Shown: piece by piece, positions 9,460 through 20,740 of the stretch | Layout: each line of letters starts with the position of its first letter | Numbering within the stretch: the stretch's first letter is position 1 | Assembly: GCA_964036045.1 (NCBI GenBank) | Contig: OZ038384.1 | Span: 54,905,355-54,969,354 of the forward strand | DNA length: 64,000 nucleotides | From: Eutreptiella sp. 'Long Island Sound 2002' | Lineage: Eukaryota > Euglenozoa > Euglenophyceae > Eutreptiales > Eutreptiaceae | Direction: 5' to 3' | Made by a program: the position numbers and the translations under genes | Notes under the pieces: model-generated | Databases searched by the model: none | What the model saw: the letters and a program-made list of their open reading frames with translations, nothing else | Told to the model about the DNA's origin: nothing

Positions 9460-12344
9460 TCTCCTTGTGACGATCTATTAACTGTTTTCTAACCCTCTCG
9501 GTCTTCTAACCTCCCAGGGGCGGCTGGCACTCTTGTGTAGATAGGTCTGCGTAGGTGTGTGAGAGCAGTTGTCACAGTTGCCCGGCATTGCATCGCAGCA
9601 GAGGGATGGTAGCCCCCCCTGACAACCCCTTCCTGGCCGAAGGCCATAGGTTTTGCTCAGACCGCTGCTTTCAGAGCACTTGCCTACCTACCCTGGCTGT
9701 TCCCTGCAGTCCCATGCCTATGGTTACCAGCCTGAGCCAGATGGCCGCTTATCAGGGTTGCAGCCACCCAGCGCGTGTGTTCCTTGTTGACCATGTGTTG
9801 CATGGAAACAGCCCTGGTTTAATGCACTTGGGGATCCAACGAAGAACGGCGGCTTTCTAATCCAGGGGGGAATGACAAGCAAGGTGCTGTGAAGCAAGGT
9901 GTGTCCACCCTCCTTGGGGACAAGCGTGCCCACAGTTAGGACCCCTGACTGGTCCAGACCCATGGGGTTCTACCGTTTCTTGCCGGGTAACCATAGCCCT
10001 AAGTGTACTACGTATGTCTGTATGTGTCTCACTTCACTCCCCGGCGTGGCTCCCGGAGACCGGGCTTCGCTGACGTCGGACCGAAAGTCCTAATCAGGTA
10101 CTATTACCACTCCTATGGCGCCCAATTTCTGTGCTGGGGAAGACGGCAAAAGCCCTACCTGCTAGAGGGGAGGGGGGGCCAAGTGTGCTAAGGGCATACA
10201 AAACGCCAATTTTTCTAAGGCCGAAAAACTAACACACTCCTCTGCCCACGAGGAAAAGCACGCGGGACAGGAGACACCTCTACACCACACACACTAATGC
10301 CAGCACCAGCCTTCGAAGGCAGGGTGAGCACAACCGCACTCAGTCCCTACCAGGCTTGCTGACCCTAACCCCTACACACAGTACTGGGTGGTCATGACAA
10401 AGAGGTCACGAGCCCTACTGGCTCCCCTGTGAAGGTGCAAGAGAACAAAGTGCTACTAAGCGACTGTGGCCTAAGAGGGACGTCACTGCACATTTCCCTG
10501 TCAGGGCTTAGAGGGAAGGAGTGCTCTGTTTGCGTGCACAACGTGGATGACGATGAGGTCGAACTGTCCTCGCCACTCCTGGCTCAGGTACAGTTTGTTG
10601 ATTGTGTGATCTGCGCCCTTTTTTGCGTGGGCAGAAAAATCTAAAGTCGCCGAAGGCAACTGCTGCTGCACCAATCACCCTGACCTCTCCCACCTGTAAA
10701 GCAAAGGCAGATGAGACCTGGTTAGTGGCTAAGGAACCAAGCCAGCCTCCACGTATGATACGCTTCGCAGGCTGACCTATAATACGCTGTCCTCAAACCA
10801 GGCCGCAAGCAAGCAAGCTTAAGGACTCCGCCCGTTCTCTTATAGAACGTAGGGCGGAGCCTTGGATAGCCTAAGCAAGAGTCATACCGTGTGCACTGCG
10901 CCTGGCCTACATCCCTTTAATGCATCGTGTGTATGCAGGGAAGGGAGGCGATTGACAATTCTCTTTCTCCTACTTTTAACCCACAACAACCAATCATCGC
11001 GTGACTCAACCAGGAGGTGAGCTCCTCCTGGGCTTACCTACCTTACTCACCACGCACCATGTGAATGCCGAAGGGAACACGAACGCAAAGCAACCCTAAG
11101 CTTTTAAAAAACCCTAAGGCGGGTTATCAACAACCCTAATCGATTATTGCATCCTGTGTCATGCGTGCCCTTCTTACCTTGTTTCTTGCAAAAGAAGGAC
11201 AGGATTGGCGAACAACAACACAGCGCAAAACAAGCCTACAGGTTCTGAGCAACCCTATTTTAGCGCTACGGCAACACGAACACGACCAAGCACTTTCCTT
11301 TTTGACCTGTGAAGAGAAGAGAAGAGTGGATTGGGACACAGGGAGAGCGCCACAACGTGCGAATGCCTGGACTAGGCGCATGCATCGCGAGCACGGCGCA
11401 TACACTAACCCTACGTGCGCGCTGCATGCTCCATTTGTATCACGTACCTTTCATTCTTGTTTTGACCTCTGCAGAGCAAGGGAAGTGAACGCCCAAACCC
11501 CCAACGAACGCAACGGTGACAACCCTAGCGGTTTGGCGAAAATACCAACAGGAACTCAATGCATGCGTGTGACATGACACTAACATACCTGAGATGTGGG
11601 TTGTCCACCTGCTCTGTTGTGTGGGTTTAGGTTCAATACTTTTTGCTAAAGTTTATAAAATTTTTGATGCAACTGTGCAAAAAAACTTTTCAAAAGCTTT
11701 AAAAACCACGGCTCATACCTTCTTTTTCATGAGCCGTTTACGCTTGCGCAACCCTTTTTTGGGAGTCCGCTCCTGTTGCGCTTGTCTGCGATCTTAGGTT
11801 TCGACCTAAAAATAACGATTTCTAACGTCGTTTTGTCATTTTTTAGCGATTTGACTTCTTAAATCGCTAACCCTTTCACTAAACCACAGGATTCACTCCC
11901 TGTTGGTTCCATTTTCTATTGTTTTCAGCTCCCCGAGTTTTGTGCCCTCCATTGGGAGTATCCTTCCGCCCTGCCCTTGGTCAGGACGTTTACTAAAACG
12001 ATGTTTATACAGCGATCACCGTCCATATTAGAGCGTTCGACTGTACCCTAGTGGGCAAGCATGTGTGCTTTAGGGAGGGAGTCCTGTGTTCAAACCCCAC
12101 TACCCCCAAATTTTTACCAAAAGTTTTCGCCGCACGCTGGCGACTTTTGAGGAATGCCCCATCGAAGGGACATCATTCACAATACATTACACTGTTACTC
12201 AAGGGTACCTACAGTGCGGTAGGCTGCTATGAACTGATGAGAGTGTCTTTGGCTGGTTTAATGCATTTTCTGAGGTAATTTTGGGGAAATTTGAGCCTTT
12301 TTCCTTGGTCCTGCTAGCTTGATCAACTAGTACTCCAGGGGGGA
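9460..12344 (+). other. Gene-free stretch after the Ty3 element
   Basis: The first part is probably 3' untranslated region and perhaps LTR sequence of the Ty3 element (purine tract 9516-9524, TGGCAC at 9525). A primer-binding-site-like TGGCGCCCAATTTCTG lies at 10117, far from any visible LTR end. An imperfect hairpin with CTCCGCCC/GGGCGGAG arms spans 10826-10859. A tRNA-like patch lies near 12020-12110, with TTAGAGCGTTCGACTG and a B-box-like GTGTTCAAACCCC at 12086-12098, but it does not fold into a tRNA. The short open frames show no recognisable protein. Confidence 0.4.
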
Positions 12345-12405
12345 GTAAGAAAAAGTCACTGCCATGTCTTTCTTGGGGGACTTGATCCAGGCTGAGCCCC
12401 CCCTA
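12345..12405 (+). repeat. 61-bp dispersed repeat, copy 2
   Basis: This is the second copy of the 316-376 repeat. It is immediately preceded by a small hairpin (ACTCC-AGGGG-GGAGT, 12331-12345) that the first copy lacks. Confidence 0.85.
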
Positions 12406-13596
12406 AAAACCATTTGTTGATGTTGAGACTAACTTAATCATTTTTGTCTTTTCTTTGAAGTTTGAAGTACACTCTCTCAAGGTAACTAGGGTTATAACCC
12501 TAGCCCCCCATGAGGTTCACCCCTACCACTCAACTGAGCGGAGGCACCTTCCTTCATGGAGGTTATACCGAAATAAAGTCATGCCTAGGGCCTTGTAGGT
12601 TAAGCCTAGTGGTTCCCCACCTCAAGACCCCTATACTCAATTGATTCTACCACTTATTGTGGTTCTACTTTTTAACTGTTTCTGAATTCAGTTGCTTGGC
12701 CTTGCTGGCCAAGCCATATCCTGTGTCTGGCCTAACTCGTATGCCCCATGTTCCTAACCAACTCCATTTCATCCAAGAGAGGGCACATGAAGTGCTTGGT
12801 GCTATCTTAGATGCCTGCGTCTTGCCAGTTTTCACATAAAATCATCTATTTTGTTTGTAAACCATTGGAGCTTTGTATTTAGATCTACATTTGTCTATCT
12901 GCAGCCCCTCTTTGTTACACATGTTTTGATTGTGGAAGGACTTATCCTGATTTGATTGATCCAGTGCCTGGAGTTGCTCTACAATACCTTTGTGTGGACT
13001 TCATTTTGAGTTGTGGAAAATCACCAAGGGTTTTCAAAAACATATACAAGGAACAAGCACAAGTCTGAGCAAACCAGAAACCTTTTCGGTTCTGAAGAAA
13101 AAGTAATTTCTTCGTTTGTTGTGATATATTATGCGTGAGGGCTCGCGGTAGTCATTGTTCTTGGAGAACCTTTTTGCTGTCACTTTGTGCGGCACATTTC
13201 ACCCTGTGATGCATTTTACTGCGTTGCTGTGCTGATGTTTGCGCGAGGCCTCGCGCAAAGAAGGGTGTCAAAAAATGCTTCTTGTCGTTCTCTGTGCAAC
13301 ATGCATTTCAAAAACTGTCTTTGGAAAGAAATGAGAGCTGATGGGGATTTTCATACGCAAGCATAAATGGTAGAAGAAAAAAAAGTCATGGTTTTCCAGA
13401 AAAAGCAGTGCATTTTTGGGGAGATAAATTATTTCTTTGTGCATTCGGTTCCGTTAAAAACAAACCAAAACAGTCCAAGTCATCAATTTTTCACTCCTTG
13501 TTTTCGGGCCCCCCAAACAACTATTTTTACCAGGTGTTGCCGACAGGCACTTTTGGGCTCAATTTGACCCTGCAACTTGAGCCGCCTAAGAGGGGC
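12406..13596 (+). other. Gene-free stretch, no recognisable feature
   Basis: The stretch is AT-richer than the retroelements around it. A short palindrome GCGCGAGGCCTCGCGC lies at 13240-13255. The open frames are short and unlike any protein I know. Confidence 0.4.
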
Positions 13597-13896
13597 TAGT
13601 ATACAACGTGCTTCTACAGTTTGTACCCTGGGTAGCTCAAAAATTCAAGTTTGTGAAACGTGTTTTCTTACACCGTGACCACACCAAAATGACCATCCAA
13701 CCTATGTAACACTGTTGATATGTGTTTCTCACTTGCTTTGAGTGTTGGGTTGCTGAGGGAGCGTGGGGGGGGGGGGGCTCTCCCAAGGGATTAGTACACA
13801 ACCTACTTTTGCAGTTTTTCACCTCAAGTAGCTCAAAAATCAATGTTTCCGAAACGTATTCTCTGATAACGTGACCACATAAAATGACCATCCAAC
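13597..13896 (+). repeat. Diverged direct repeat, two units of about 105 bp
   Basis: Unit 1 (13597-13701) and unit 2 (13791-13896) share TAGCTCAAAAATTCAA-like sequence, GAAACGT and an almost identical end (GTGACCACA...AAAATGACCATCCAAC). They are separated by about 90 bp that includes an 11-base or longer G-run. The period is about 195 bp. No coding content is evident. Confidence 0.8.
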
Positions 13897-15234
13897 GCAC
13901 ATCACGCATCTTTTTGGCTGCATTTTGTTGTTTTTGACCCTATTTGGGCTTTGGGTGCGGGGGGGATGTTTCAAGCTCCGGACACACAACCTATGCATCA
14001 TTTGACAAAAAAAAACAAAAAAACTTGTCAAAAAAAAGATGCATTTTTTCATGCGGAATCTATTGATAAATGTCTCCACCTCTAAATCCACAATATGTTT
14101 GAGAAAATGACTTAATATTTTTGGTGCATGGTCGCCAAAATGTACCATTTTGGTACACGACCCTATGTCCGCAAATGCAAATGCATTTGCGGGCAATTTG
14201 AGCCGAATCGGAAGCATTTTGGGCTGAGACAAGTAAATATTGTCGGCGCAAAAGACTTCATAGATGAGCTCGGCGAGTGTGCGTTCACTGATGGAGAACA
14301 CAGCTTCGCCGAGTCTTTTGGATTATTTAGACTCCTTGTTAGATTGTTGTGCAAAACGTCGGCAGACTCGGACATGATAATAATTTTGGCTGCCGTGCTC
14401 AAATATGTAGTCACGTGGCACCTATGATCCACACCTTTGCACAACGGCCCCTTGCTGAACATTTTGGAAACGTAAAATGTACCCCTCTCCGCCCCTTCAA
14501 GGGCAACAACTTCAAATATGTCCTTACAAACTAAAAAAGCCGTCAATGGATCATTCAAAAGGTAGGCTTGACCCCCCAACTTCTCCACGCCAAAAAACAT
14601 ATGTTGGCGTTTTTCTGGAGGGGGACGTGATAATGGCCATTTTGACGGAAAGTCGGAGTTTTATTGGCCGTTTCTGAAGTTTCGTCATGATATTGGGAAT
14701 TTGCCACATAGGATAAGGTGCACCTCCTATTTTGGACATCGAGAATCTAAAAATCGAGGTCTCATATCTCCATGACACAGTGGCTGGGTTGGGTGAAGTA
14801 GGGAAGTTGGCTGGTTTTTAGGAAAACGCTTGTGTCCCCCAATAGCAGACCACAAGCAACAACGGGCCGGGCCTACATCTCCAACATATCATTTCGTTGC
14901 CCAAAAAAGCGCGCATATAAATCTGTGCATTTTCATGTGGTAAATTCACAAATGCAAAAATTTAGCCTCAATGAGACCATATGTTGGAGAATGGCCAAGT
15001 TTGTGTCAAAACGGTCACATTTTCCCCTCAGACTAAATTGGCGGTGATCAGTGCGGTAGTGGACATTATGGCAGTAAACGGAGAAATTCTCTAGCATATT
15101 GTCTTGTTGAGCCGAAACTCTTGCATTTTTGAATTCGGCACATCAAACCACACAATTTTATGTGCCCCTTTTTTCGTCATTCAAACTATATGTTAAGCCA
15201 CCTACAGCCACCATTTTCTATGTCCCAGAAGAGC
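13897..15234 (+). other. Gene-free stretch with small palindromes and an old repeat relic
   Basis: Palindromes include CCAAAATG-TAC-CATTTTGG at about 14134-14152 and GCAAATGCATTTGC-like sequence near 14170-14190. The part at 15110-15160 (CTTGCATTTTTGAA...CACATCAAA) resembles 42379-42410 inside the diverged F3-like element, so this stretch probably contains an eroded relative of that element. Confidence 0.45.
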
Positions 15235-16204
15235 CCAATTTCAAAAGATTTTGCGGTTTTCAATGGCCCCAATCGCATCGGCACCGGCTAAAAGCAGGCC
15301 AAAAATACTTGCATCCCAAATGGTCGAAGATCGCTTTTGGAAACACGTGTTTTGCGACCCTTTTTTGACCCATTTTTGGTCCCACAACGGCCCATTTTGA
15401 AAACATTTTGGGACTTTCCATAACCCAAACCGCATCACCACCGGCTCAAAGCGGGCTCAAAATAATTGGTTGCGCATGCCAAGTGGTTTCAGAATAACTT
15501 TGGAAAACAGAATTCTTTTTTTTTTCGCCCTCGACGCCCAGTTTCACCCACCATTGGCCCCCATTGTCCGCAGCCCTGGCTGAGCTCTTGCTCCACCAAC
15601 TAATTGCTCGAACAGGGGTGCAGGCATCTCGTTTGGTGTTTCTGGCGGTTGGAAATAACCAAAAACTGAGGGTTGAGGGTGGACTACTGCCATCAGATTT
15701 CAGATCCGAGCCACGTAGCCCAAGATACAACCCGTTCTTGGTTCTAGGGCTGTTTGACACAAATTGCGCGCAATCCATGCCGTTGGGGCTTTTTTTCGCC
15801 ATTTCTGTGACATATTAAAGAGTTAGAAAGCAACAAAGCGCTACTTGACACGGGCAGGTCAACGTGCACCTGAGGTGTAGCAACCATTTCCCTTGGTTTG
15901 GCTGTTTGGGATGGGTTTCAGGGTCGTTTTGGGCCCAAAAAGGCTGTTTTGTGGCAGAAAAAGCGCACTTTTTGAAGGGCACCTCCCCACTTGGCGCCCC
16001 CGCCCCGGGGCGCCGCCAGTGAGTTTTTGGATTTGGCACAAACACCAGCCAAGGTACAGGAAAGCTGGAGTAGAGTACAGTAAAGCTTGGAGCGATGAGA
16101 CAGAGCAATAGCCAAAACGGAAAGGAGAAGTGCTTGTTGCTTTTTTGTTGGTTGCTTGATTGCTTACTTGTTAGATAGTTTTAAAAAGAGAGGGGTGTAG
16201 TAAT
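15235..16204 (+). mobile_element. F1 repeat family, old diverged copy
   Basis: The order of shared blocks is the same as in 47671-48693. It has the TTTTTGACCCATTTTTGGTCCCA block, then AGCCACGTAGCCCAAGATAC, then TTGGCGCCCCCGCCCC, then a GTTG-rich stretch. It ends AGAGAGGGGTGTAGTAAT at 16187-16204, the same end as the (TA)n-bordered copies. It has no coding capacity. Many substitutions and lack of a flanking (TA)n array suggest an ancient insertion. The left end is not sharply defined. Confidence 0.75.
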
Positions 16205-17590
16205 GTATGAAATTTGAATTGTGAGAGACGGGAACAAGCACAAACCTTGAATCGCGCTGCATGCTACTGCACATGTATGGCCCAAGGCATCTCTCTTCCT
16301 ACACCACTCAAAAACTGTTTTGGGAGCCTACCAGGGAGGGCCAAAGCGGGCTGAAATATGTTCAGAAAAATGTTTTTGAGAAAAATAATGCAGTTGTTCT
16401 TATGAGTCATATCTTCATGCGGAAAGACAATTCAAGGTCAAATTCTGGGTGCTGGGGGGGTTGGGGGATTGCAGTCCCCCCACCCACGAAAAAATGGCGA
16501 TAAATTGCGGTAAATTGTGGTAAATTGCAGTAAAATTGCGGTCTTTGGACGCATTCCAAAATAGTCCCTAGATGGCTGTTGTCAGTTCCTCTTCTTCCCC
16601 GGATGCTTGTTGGATGCACACAACATGCAAGCTGAACCAAGGCAATGCAAAGCAATCAGGAGCCTCACCTAACACAACTGTCCTTCCACATCACCATCCT
16701 TTGCCACGCTTCACTGTTCCAGAATCACATTCCAGAATCACTGTTCCCAGAAGTGGACGACATTTGGGGAATACAAAAACAGAAAAGCGTCCTGCCACAC
16801 AAATGACACGCAGGACAGCTGAACACATACACGTACAGTGTGCCTAGTGACAGCGAAAGGAGGGAGGGAATTTTCCTCTGGGGAAAAATGAAATTTTTGG
16901 ATAGAGGCATGACTGAAAAATTGCAGTAAAATTGCGGTAAATTGCGGTAAATTACAGAGTGTTGCCCCTGCCGCCGCCGCGCCTCCTGCCCATCACCCAC
17001 TTGTATGGAGAGCCTGCCTCTCTCCATCCTCCTGCAACGCATTTACCAATATGTTGAGCACCCATTCATGTGCAGCCTTGGGCCAGGTCTAGAACAAGAC
17101 CACGCATGATCCCTGATGAGTAGAACCAGCTGCTGAAAATCATGATTGCGATAGTTAAGGCAGGGGGGGGGGGGTATACTGGGGGGGAGGGGGGGATAAG
17201 CGCTGCCTTTTCAGCGCACCCACTTCCTTCCCCCATGGCTCTTCAACGACAACAATACTGGACTTGGGAGAAAGGGGGAATGTTCAGAGAACGTAGGGGG
17301 AAATCCGGCCCTGTTTCCCACTCAACCCAATGTGAGGTTGCCTTCTTTTATGTGAGACTCTTTGTACCCAGCCTTTGACACATAAGCATAGCAACAACAC
17401 CATGGATTCATGATGTCTATCGTGTGTCCCAAAAGTGAAAAATTAGAAATGGATCTTCTATGCTGCAGGTTGCATAGTGTAAGTCTGGAATATCTGACGG
17501 AAGAGAGCAACCACAATTTGAGTGTCTTCCTGCATCCCTACGCACCTCTCATCCTTTGCGATGAAGATCCAACTTAAGGGCCTTGTATTT
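16205..17590 (+). other. Gene-free stretch with AAATTGCGGT short repeats
   Basis: Two clusters of a 10-11-bp unit (AAATTGCGGT with variants) lie at 16502-16542 and 16917-16958 in the same orientation, about 400 bp apart. Poly-G runs occur near 16455 and 17163-17195. No gene is recognisable. Confidence 0.5.
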
Positions 17591-18690
17591 CTTCATTTCC
17601 ATACAGGGGGGGGGGGGACAACTTTGCCAGGGGACAGTTTCGACAGGGATAATTTTGGAAGGGGAAAATTTCACCACCTCCAGGAATCCTGAAGCTTGCT
17701 GTTATTTCCTGGTGGGCTCTGGATGGTTCCTCTTACGCCCCGGTGGGCACTTTCAAAATCTTGGGCAACATGGCATTCCAAGGCATTCCAGTCATGCAAC
17801 CACTGCATGTTGCATCTTTGTCAACCCCCCCCCAAAATCGGGGGAAATTTTCCAACAAATCAGGGCAACAAATCGGGGGATCACTTTCAGTAGATTTTTA
17901 GCATGATTTTTGGCAAAACAGCTTCCCAGTGACCTGGATCTTGGTCCTAGGCCCCAAACACACCTTTTGGTTGTTGCAAGGCCCCAAACACGCCTTCTGT
18001 TTGGTTGTTGCACAGTTAGAGTCACATGGGAACCCAATCTCTCTCAACTTTCAAAAAACAAATTTCACCCTTGGGTCTGTACGTGGTCCTTGAGCTGTGG
18101 TATGTCAGGCACAGTGAGTGACGCAGTTGTCATAGCACTGGTCTTGCAGTTGAATGATGCTAGTTCAGAGCACACTGTGAACATTGTTATCACCTGACTT
18201 AGAGTGGTCACTTGGGCTTGAACACAAGGTGCAAGATCTGTCACTACCCGCAAGCGGGAGCGTTTGCAACCACAAATAGGACAAGCCAAAGCAGCCTGCC
18301 AACACAAGAAGTAAGATGCGTGCACACTAAGAATTGTCAATTATTAACAGGGCACCAAGAATCCAACAAATTGGGGCACAAAATCGGGGCAAATCAGCCC
18401 CCAACTTTTTGGGGGGGGTTGTGTTGTACCTTTCCTCCGCCTGGTACACTGCTGCACATCCTGCATCTGAATTTGCAGTGAAAATGTTGGTCACACGCTG
18501 CGAAAATTTCGCCGGGGGGGGGGGGGGGGGATTTCGCGACTTTTCTTAACGGCAAAATTGTCCCCATGAAATTCTCCCCTCCTGAAATTTTCCCTCTCCT
18601 GTAGCAACCGATTTTCTTCAACGGCCATGAAAACCACGCAGCCTAGAAGCGATCAACGTAGATGCTCCGGCTTCCTTTGTCACTCAGCAT
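17591..18690 (+). other. Gene-free stretch, poly-G-bordered with GGGGAAAATTT motifs
   Basis: G-runs at 17607-17618 and 18514-18530 border a segment in which motifs such as GGGGACAATTT, GGGGAAAATTTC and CAAAATCGGGG recur in both orientations at both ends. This could be an eroded inverted-repeat element, but no precise termini can be set. Confidence 0.35.
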
Positions 18691-18691
18691 G

Positions 18692-18850
18692 GCTACATCA
18701 CCCCTGCCTTCTCAGAGGGCCCCAATCGAAGGGGGACAAAATCAGAAATGGCTGCATCGCCCCTGCCTTCTCGGGGGGCCAAAAGAGAGCGGTATTGTTG
18801 TGTAACCCATGCGTTCTCGGGGGGTCCCCAAACAGGGGGAACAAACATGG
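18692..18850 (+). repeat. Three units of a CTTCTCGGGGGG-containing repeat
   Basis: Units share the pattern CCTGCCTTCTCGGGGGGCC followed by AAAGGGGGACAAAATCAGAA-like sequence. A fourth relative lies at 26164-26247, inside the insertion that splits an F1 copy. The function is unknown. Confidence 0.65.
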
Positions 18851-19172
18851 CCCACGTCGGACCAGTGGAAAAAGGTCCCTGGGGGCAGTCCTTAAGTGCT
18901 GTCCTTAACAAAAAAACGAAAAAACGAAAAAAATCTGGTCCCTTAAGGAGCGCCTTGAGCAGTGGTCCCGGTTTGCAAAACGCCGATGCCCGCCATCCCC
19001 TTCTTAGGGCCCTGGAGCCCAAACAACTCATGAGGCCTCCGTGTGCATGAGCGCCCCTGGCCTTCCCTTCCCCTAGACCCCCCCTTCCCCTCCCCCCACC
19101 CCACCCACTCCTTCCTCTGATGCTTCCACCACACAGCACGGGTCTGAGACCACGGATTCTCATCGGCGCCTG
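18851..19172 (+). other. Spacer downstream of exon 2 of the minus-strand gene
   Basis: The spacer contains three AAAAAACG-type runs near 18908-18932 and a pyrimidine-rich tract 19055-19115. It probably includes the 3' untranslated region of the minus-strand gene ending at 19173. I see no clear polyadenylation signal. Confidence 0.3.
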
Positions 19173-19532
19173 TCAGCCCCACATGCCCCCTGGCTTCGGC
19201 AGCCCGGCAGTGTACTTGACCTTCTTGGCCGGGATCCAGTCAGAGGGCAGCCCTCTGTACTTGGTGTCCTCCTCCTCCCCTTCCCAAAAGTCCTTCCACA
19301 TCAGGGGCCGCGGGACCTTCACCTGCAGCCCCTCCGACATCCGCGGGCCGTCGCAGGTCCAGGTGGCCCGCGGCGGCGGCGGCAGCTCAAGGCCCGGCTC
19401 TTCGGAGCAGGCCTGGAGCTGGAACGTCGTGTTGTGGATCCGGAGTTGGTCGTCAACAATGGGCACTTTTTTTGTGATCGCCTCATTCAGCATGACGCCA
19501 AGGTCCAGCAGCCGGAAGGTGCCCTGACCAAT
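19173..19532 (-). CDS. Exon 2 (last) of unknown two-exon membrane protein
   Basis: On the minus strand an acceptor (CGCATGCAG, AG at 19534-19533) opens a phase-0 exon of 119 codons plus stop. It starts IGQGTFRLLDLGVML and ends in a basic, Pro/Gly-rich tail (KPGGMWG). The phase matches the donor of the exon at 23007-23726, and no intact exon is evident between them, so I join the two into a 359-residue product. The peptide has the evenly mixed composition of a globular domain and is free of lesions. I do not recognise the family. The 3.5-kb intron between the exons carries two tandem F1 repeats. Confidence 0.5.
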   Translation of the reverse strand: MGQGTFRLLDLGVMLNEAITKKVPIVDDQLRIHNTTFQLQACSEEPGLELPPPPRATWTCDGPRMSEGLQVKVPRPLMWKDFWEGEEEDTKYRGLPSDWIPAKKVKYTAGLPKPGGMWG

Positions 19533-19659
19533 CTGCATGCGGGAACAGGGACCAGGGCACTGGAGGTCACAACAGATGGCCGGTAAAAGATGCCCCACCC
19601 ACGGGGGGGCGACTACAACCGGTCCTGATGCGACATACCCCCCAGCTATCTGTCAAAAC

Positions 19660-19768
19660 TCGGGGGGGGGGGCAGAGTTGGGGGGGGGGGGTCCAGCCGG
19701 GGGGGGGGGTCTAGCCGGGGGTCAGGGGGGCGTCAGATGGGGTGAGGGGAGGGGGGTTAGGGTTAGGG
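19660..19768 (+). repeat. G-run cluster followed by TTAGGG repeats
   Basis: Several runs of 9-12 G separated by short CAG/TC spacers are followed by two TTAGGG units at 19757-19768. These border the start of the first F1 subfamily-B copy. G-quadruplex formation is likely from sequence alone. Confidence 0.7.
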
Positions 19769-20737
19769 TCACCGAGCTGGTGGAACCAGTCTTGGTTTTA
19801 TAACCCTTTTTAGTGTCTAGGGTGGACCTACCAGGTTTAGCAGCAGCAGCAGCAGCAGCAAGCAAGCAAGCAGCACGCGCGAAATGGGAAAAAATCAGAA
19901 CTCCGTCGTGGTGCTTCAGATTTGCGTGAAATTTTGGTGCATGATACCTATGGGTGTGAAGTACAATCACACAAAGTTTGAGCAAAAAACTCAACGGTGG
20001 CGGCCGGGAACAGGATTCGCAAGTGGCGGACCTCAGTTTCAAAAACTGCAGTTTAGGGCCAAAAACAGCCATTTTTGGGCTAAAAAAGCCCTGGAATACA
20101 TTCAAAACGACCAAACGAAGGGAAACGGTGGGTACACTCCACAGGCGGCTTGACTTCCCCGTGTCAACGAGCTCTTTGCGGCCCTCTAACTCCATGATAT
20201 GTCCCGGAAACGGCCCAAAAAGGGCCCCAAGAAGCTCCAAATGCCGACAGCCACAAACCAAGAATAGGCCATATCTTTGGCTACATGGCTCAAAATGCGA
20301 TTCCCAGGGCACCTACTCCACCCGCAACCCCCGACTTTTTGTGGTTTCCAACCCCCAGAATTGCCCAAACGGACGCCTATACCCCCATACGTAGCCCCAG
20401 CAGGCTGCAGCAAGCTGCAAGCTCAAGCCCAAACAGGTGGGTGCCCAAATGGGTCAACAGGGTCCAGTAGGGGCAAAAAGATGACTTTTCTAAAAAATGA
20501 TCCTAGACCACGTGCGACGCTAAAACAAGTGTTTTTGGACCGTTTTGAGCTTGTGGTGGCCCATTTTGGTCCTCCGAAAATCCCAAAATGCCTTGAAAAT
20601 GGGCTGTTTTGGGACCAAAAGTGGGTCAAAAATGGGTCAAAAACGCATTTTTCCAAACCTCATCCTAGACCATTTGGGGTGCACAAACGGGTGAAATGAG
20701 CCCATTTTGAGCCCTTTTGGGGGCATTTTGGCCCCTA
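19769..20737 (-). mobile_element. F1 family subfamily B, tandem copy 1 (lacks last ~130 bp)
   Basis: The element starts TCACCGAGCTGGTGG right after TTAGGG units. It has a CAG/CAAG triplet run, then blocks shared with the 60572-61770 element (GGCGGCCGGGAACAGG, ATTCAAAACG, CACGTAGCC-like, TGGGTCAAAAACGC). It ends GGCATTTTGGCCCCT and is fused through AGGG to the next copy, so its right end is missing. No reading frame is conserved across copies, so it is non-coding. Confidence 0.8.
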
Positions 20738-20740
20738 GGG

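Larger units (their letters stand above)
2820..9524 (+). mobile_element. Decayed Ty3/gypsy chromovirus
   Basis: Domain order on the plus strand is gag with a CCHC knuckle, protease (DTG), a methyltransferase-like domain, reverse transcriptase (IDD), RNase H, integrase (HHCC and DDE) and chromodomain. This order (RT and RH before IN) and the terminal chromodomain identify a Ty3/gypsy chromovirus. At least six in-frame stops and five frame shifts show it is dead as a coding unit. A possible tRNA-complementary start (TGGCACCCGAACC) lies at 2831, and a purine tract AGGGGCGGC followed by TGGCAC lies at 9516-9530, as at a 3' LTR start. No matching pair of LTRs could be found, so the ends are uncertain. 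Confidence 0.9.

Noticed and set aside
10117-10145. Primer-binding-site-like TGGCGCCCAATTTCTG
   Set aside because: It lies downstream of pol of the Ty3 element with no LTR end before it and no gag after it, so it cannot be assigned.
12020-12110. tRNA-like sequence with TAGAGCGTTCGACTG and a GTGTTCAAACCCC B-box
   Set aside because: The 3' ACCCCCA has no complementary 5' acceptor strand and the cloverleaf does not close. It is at most a tRNA-derived relic or SINE head.
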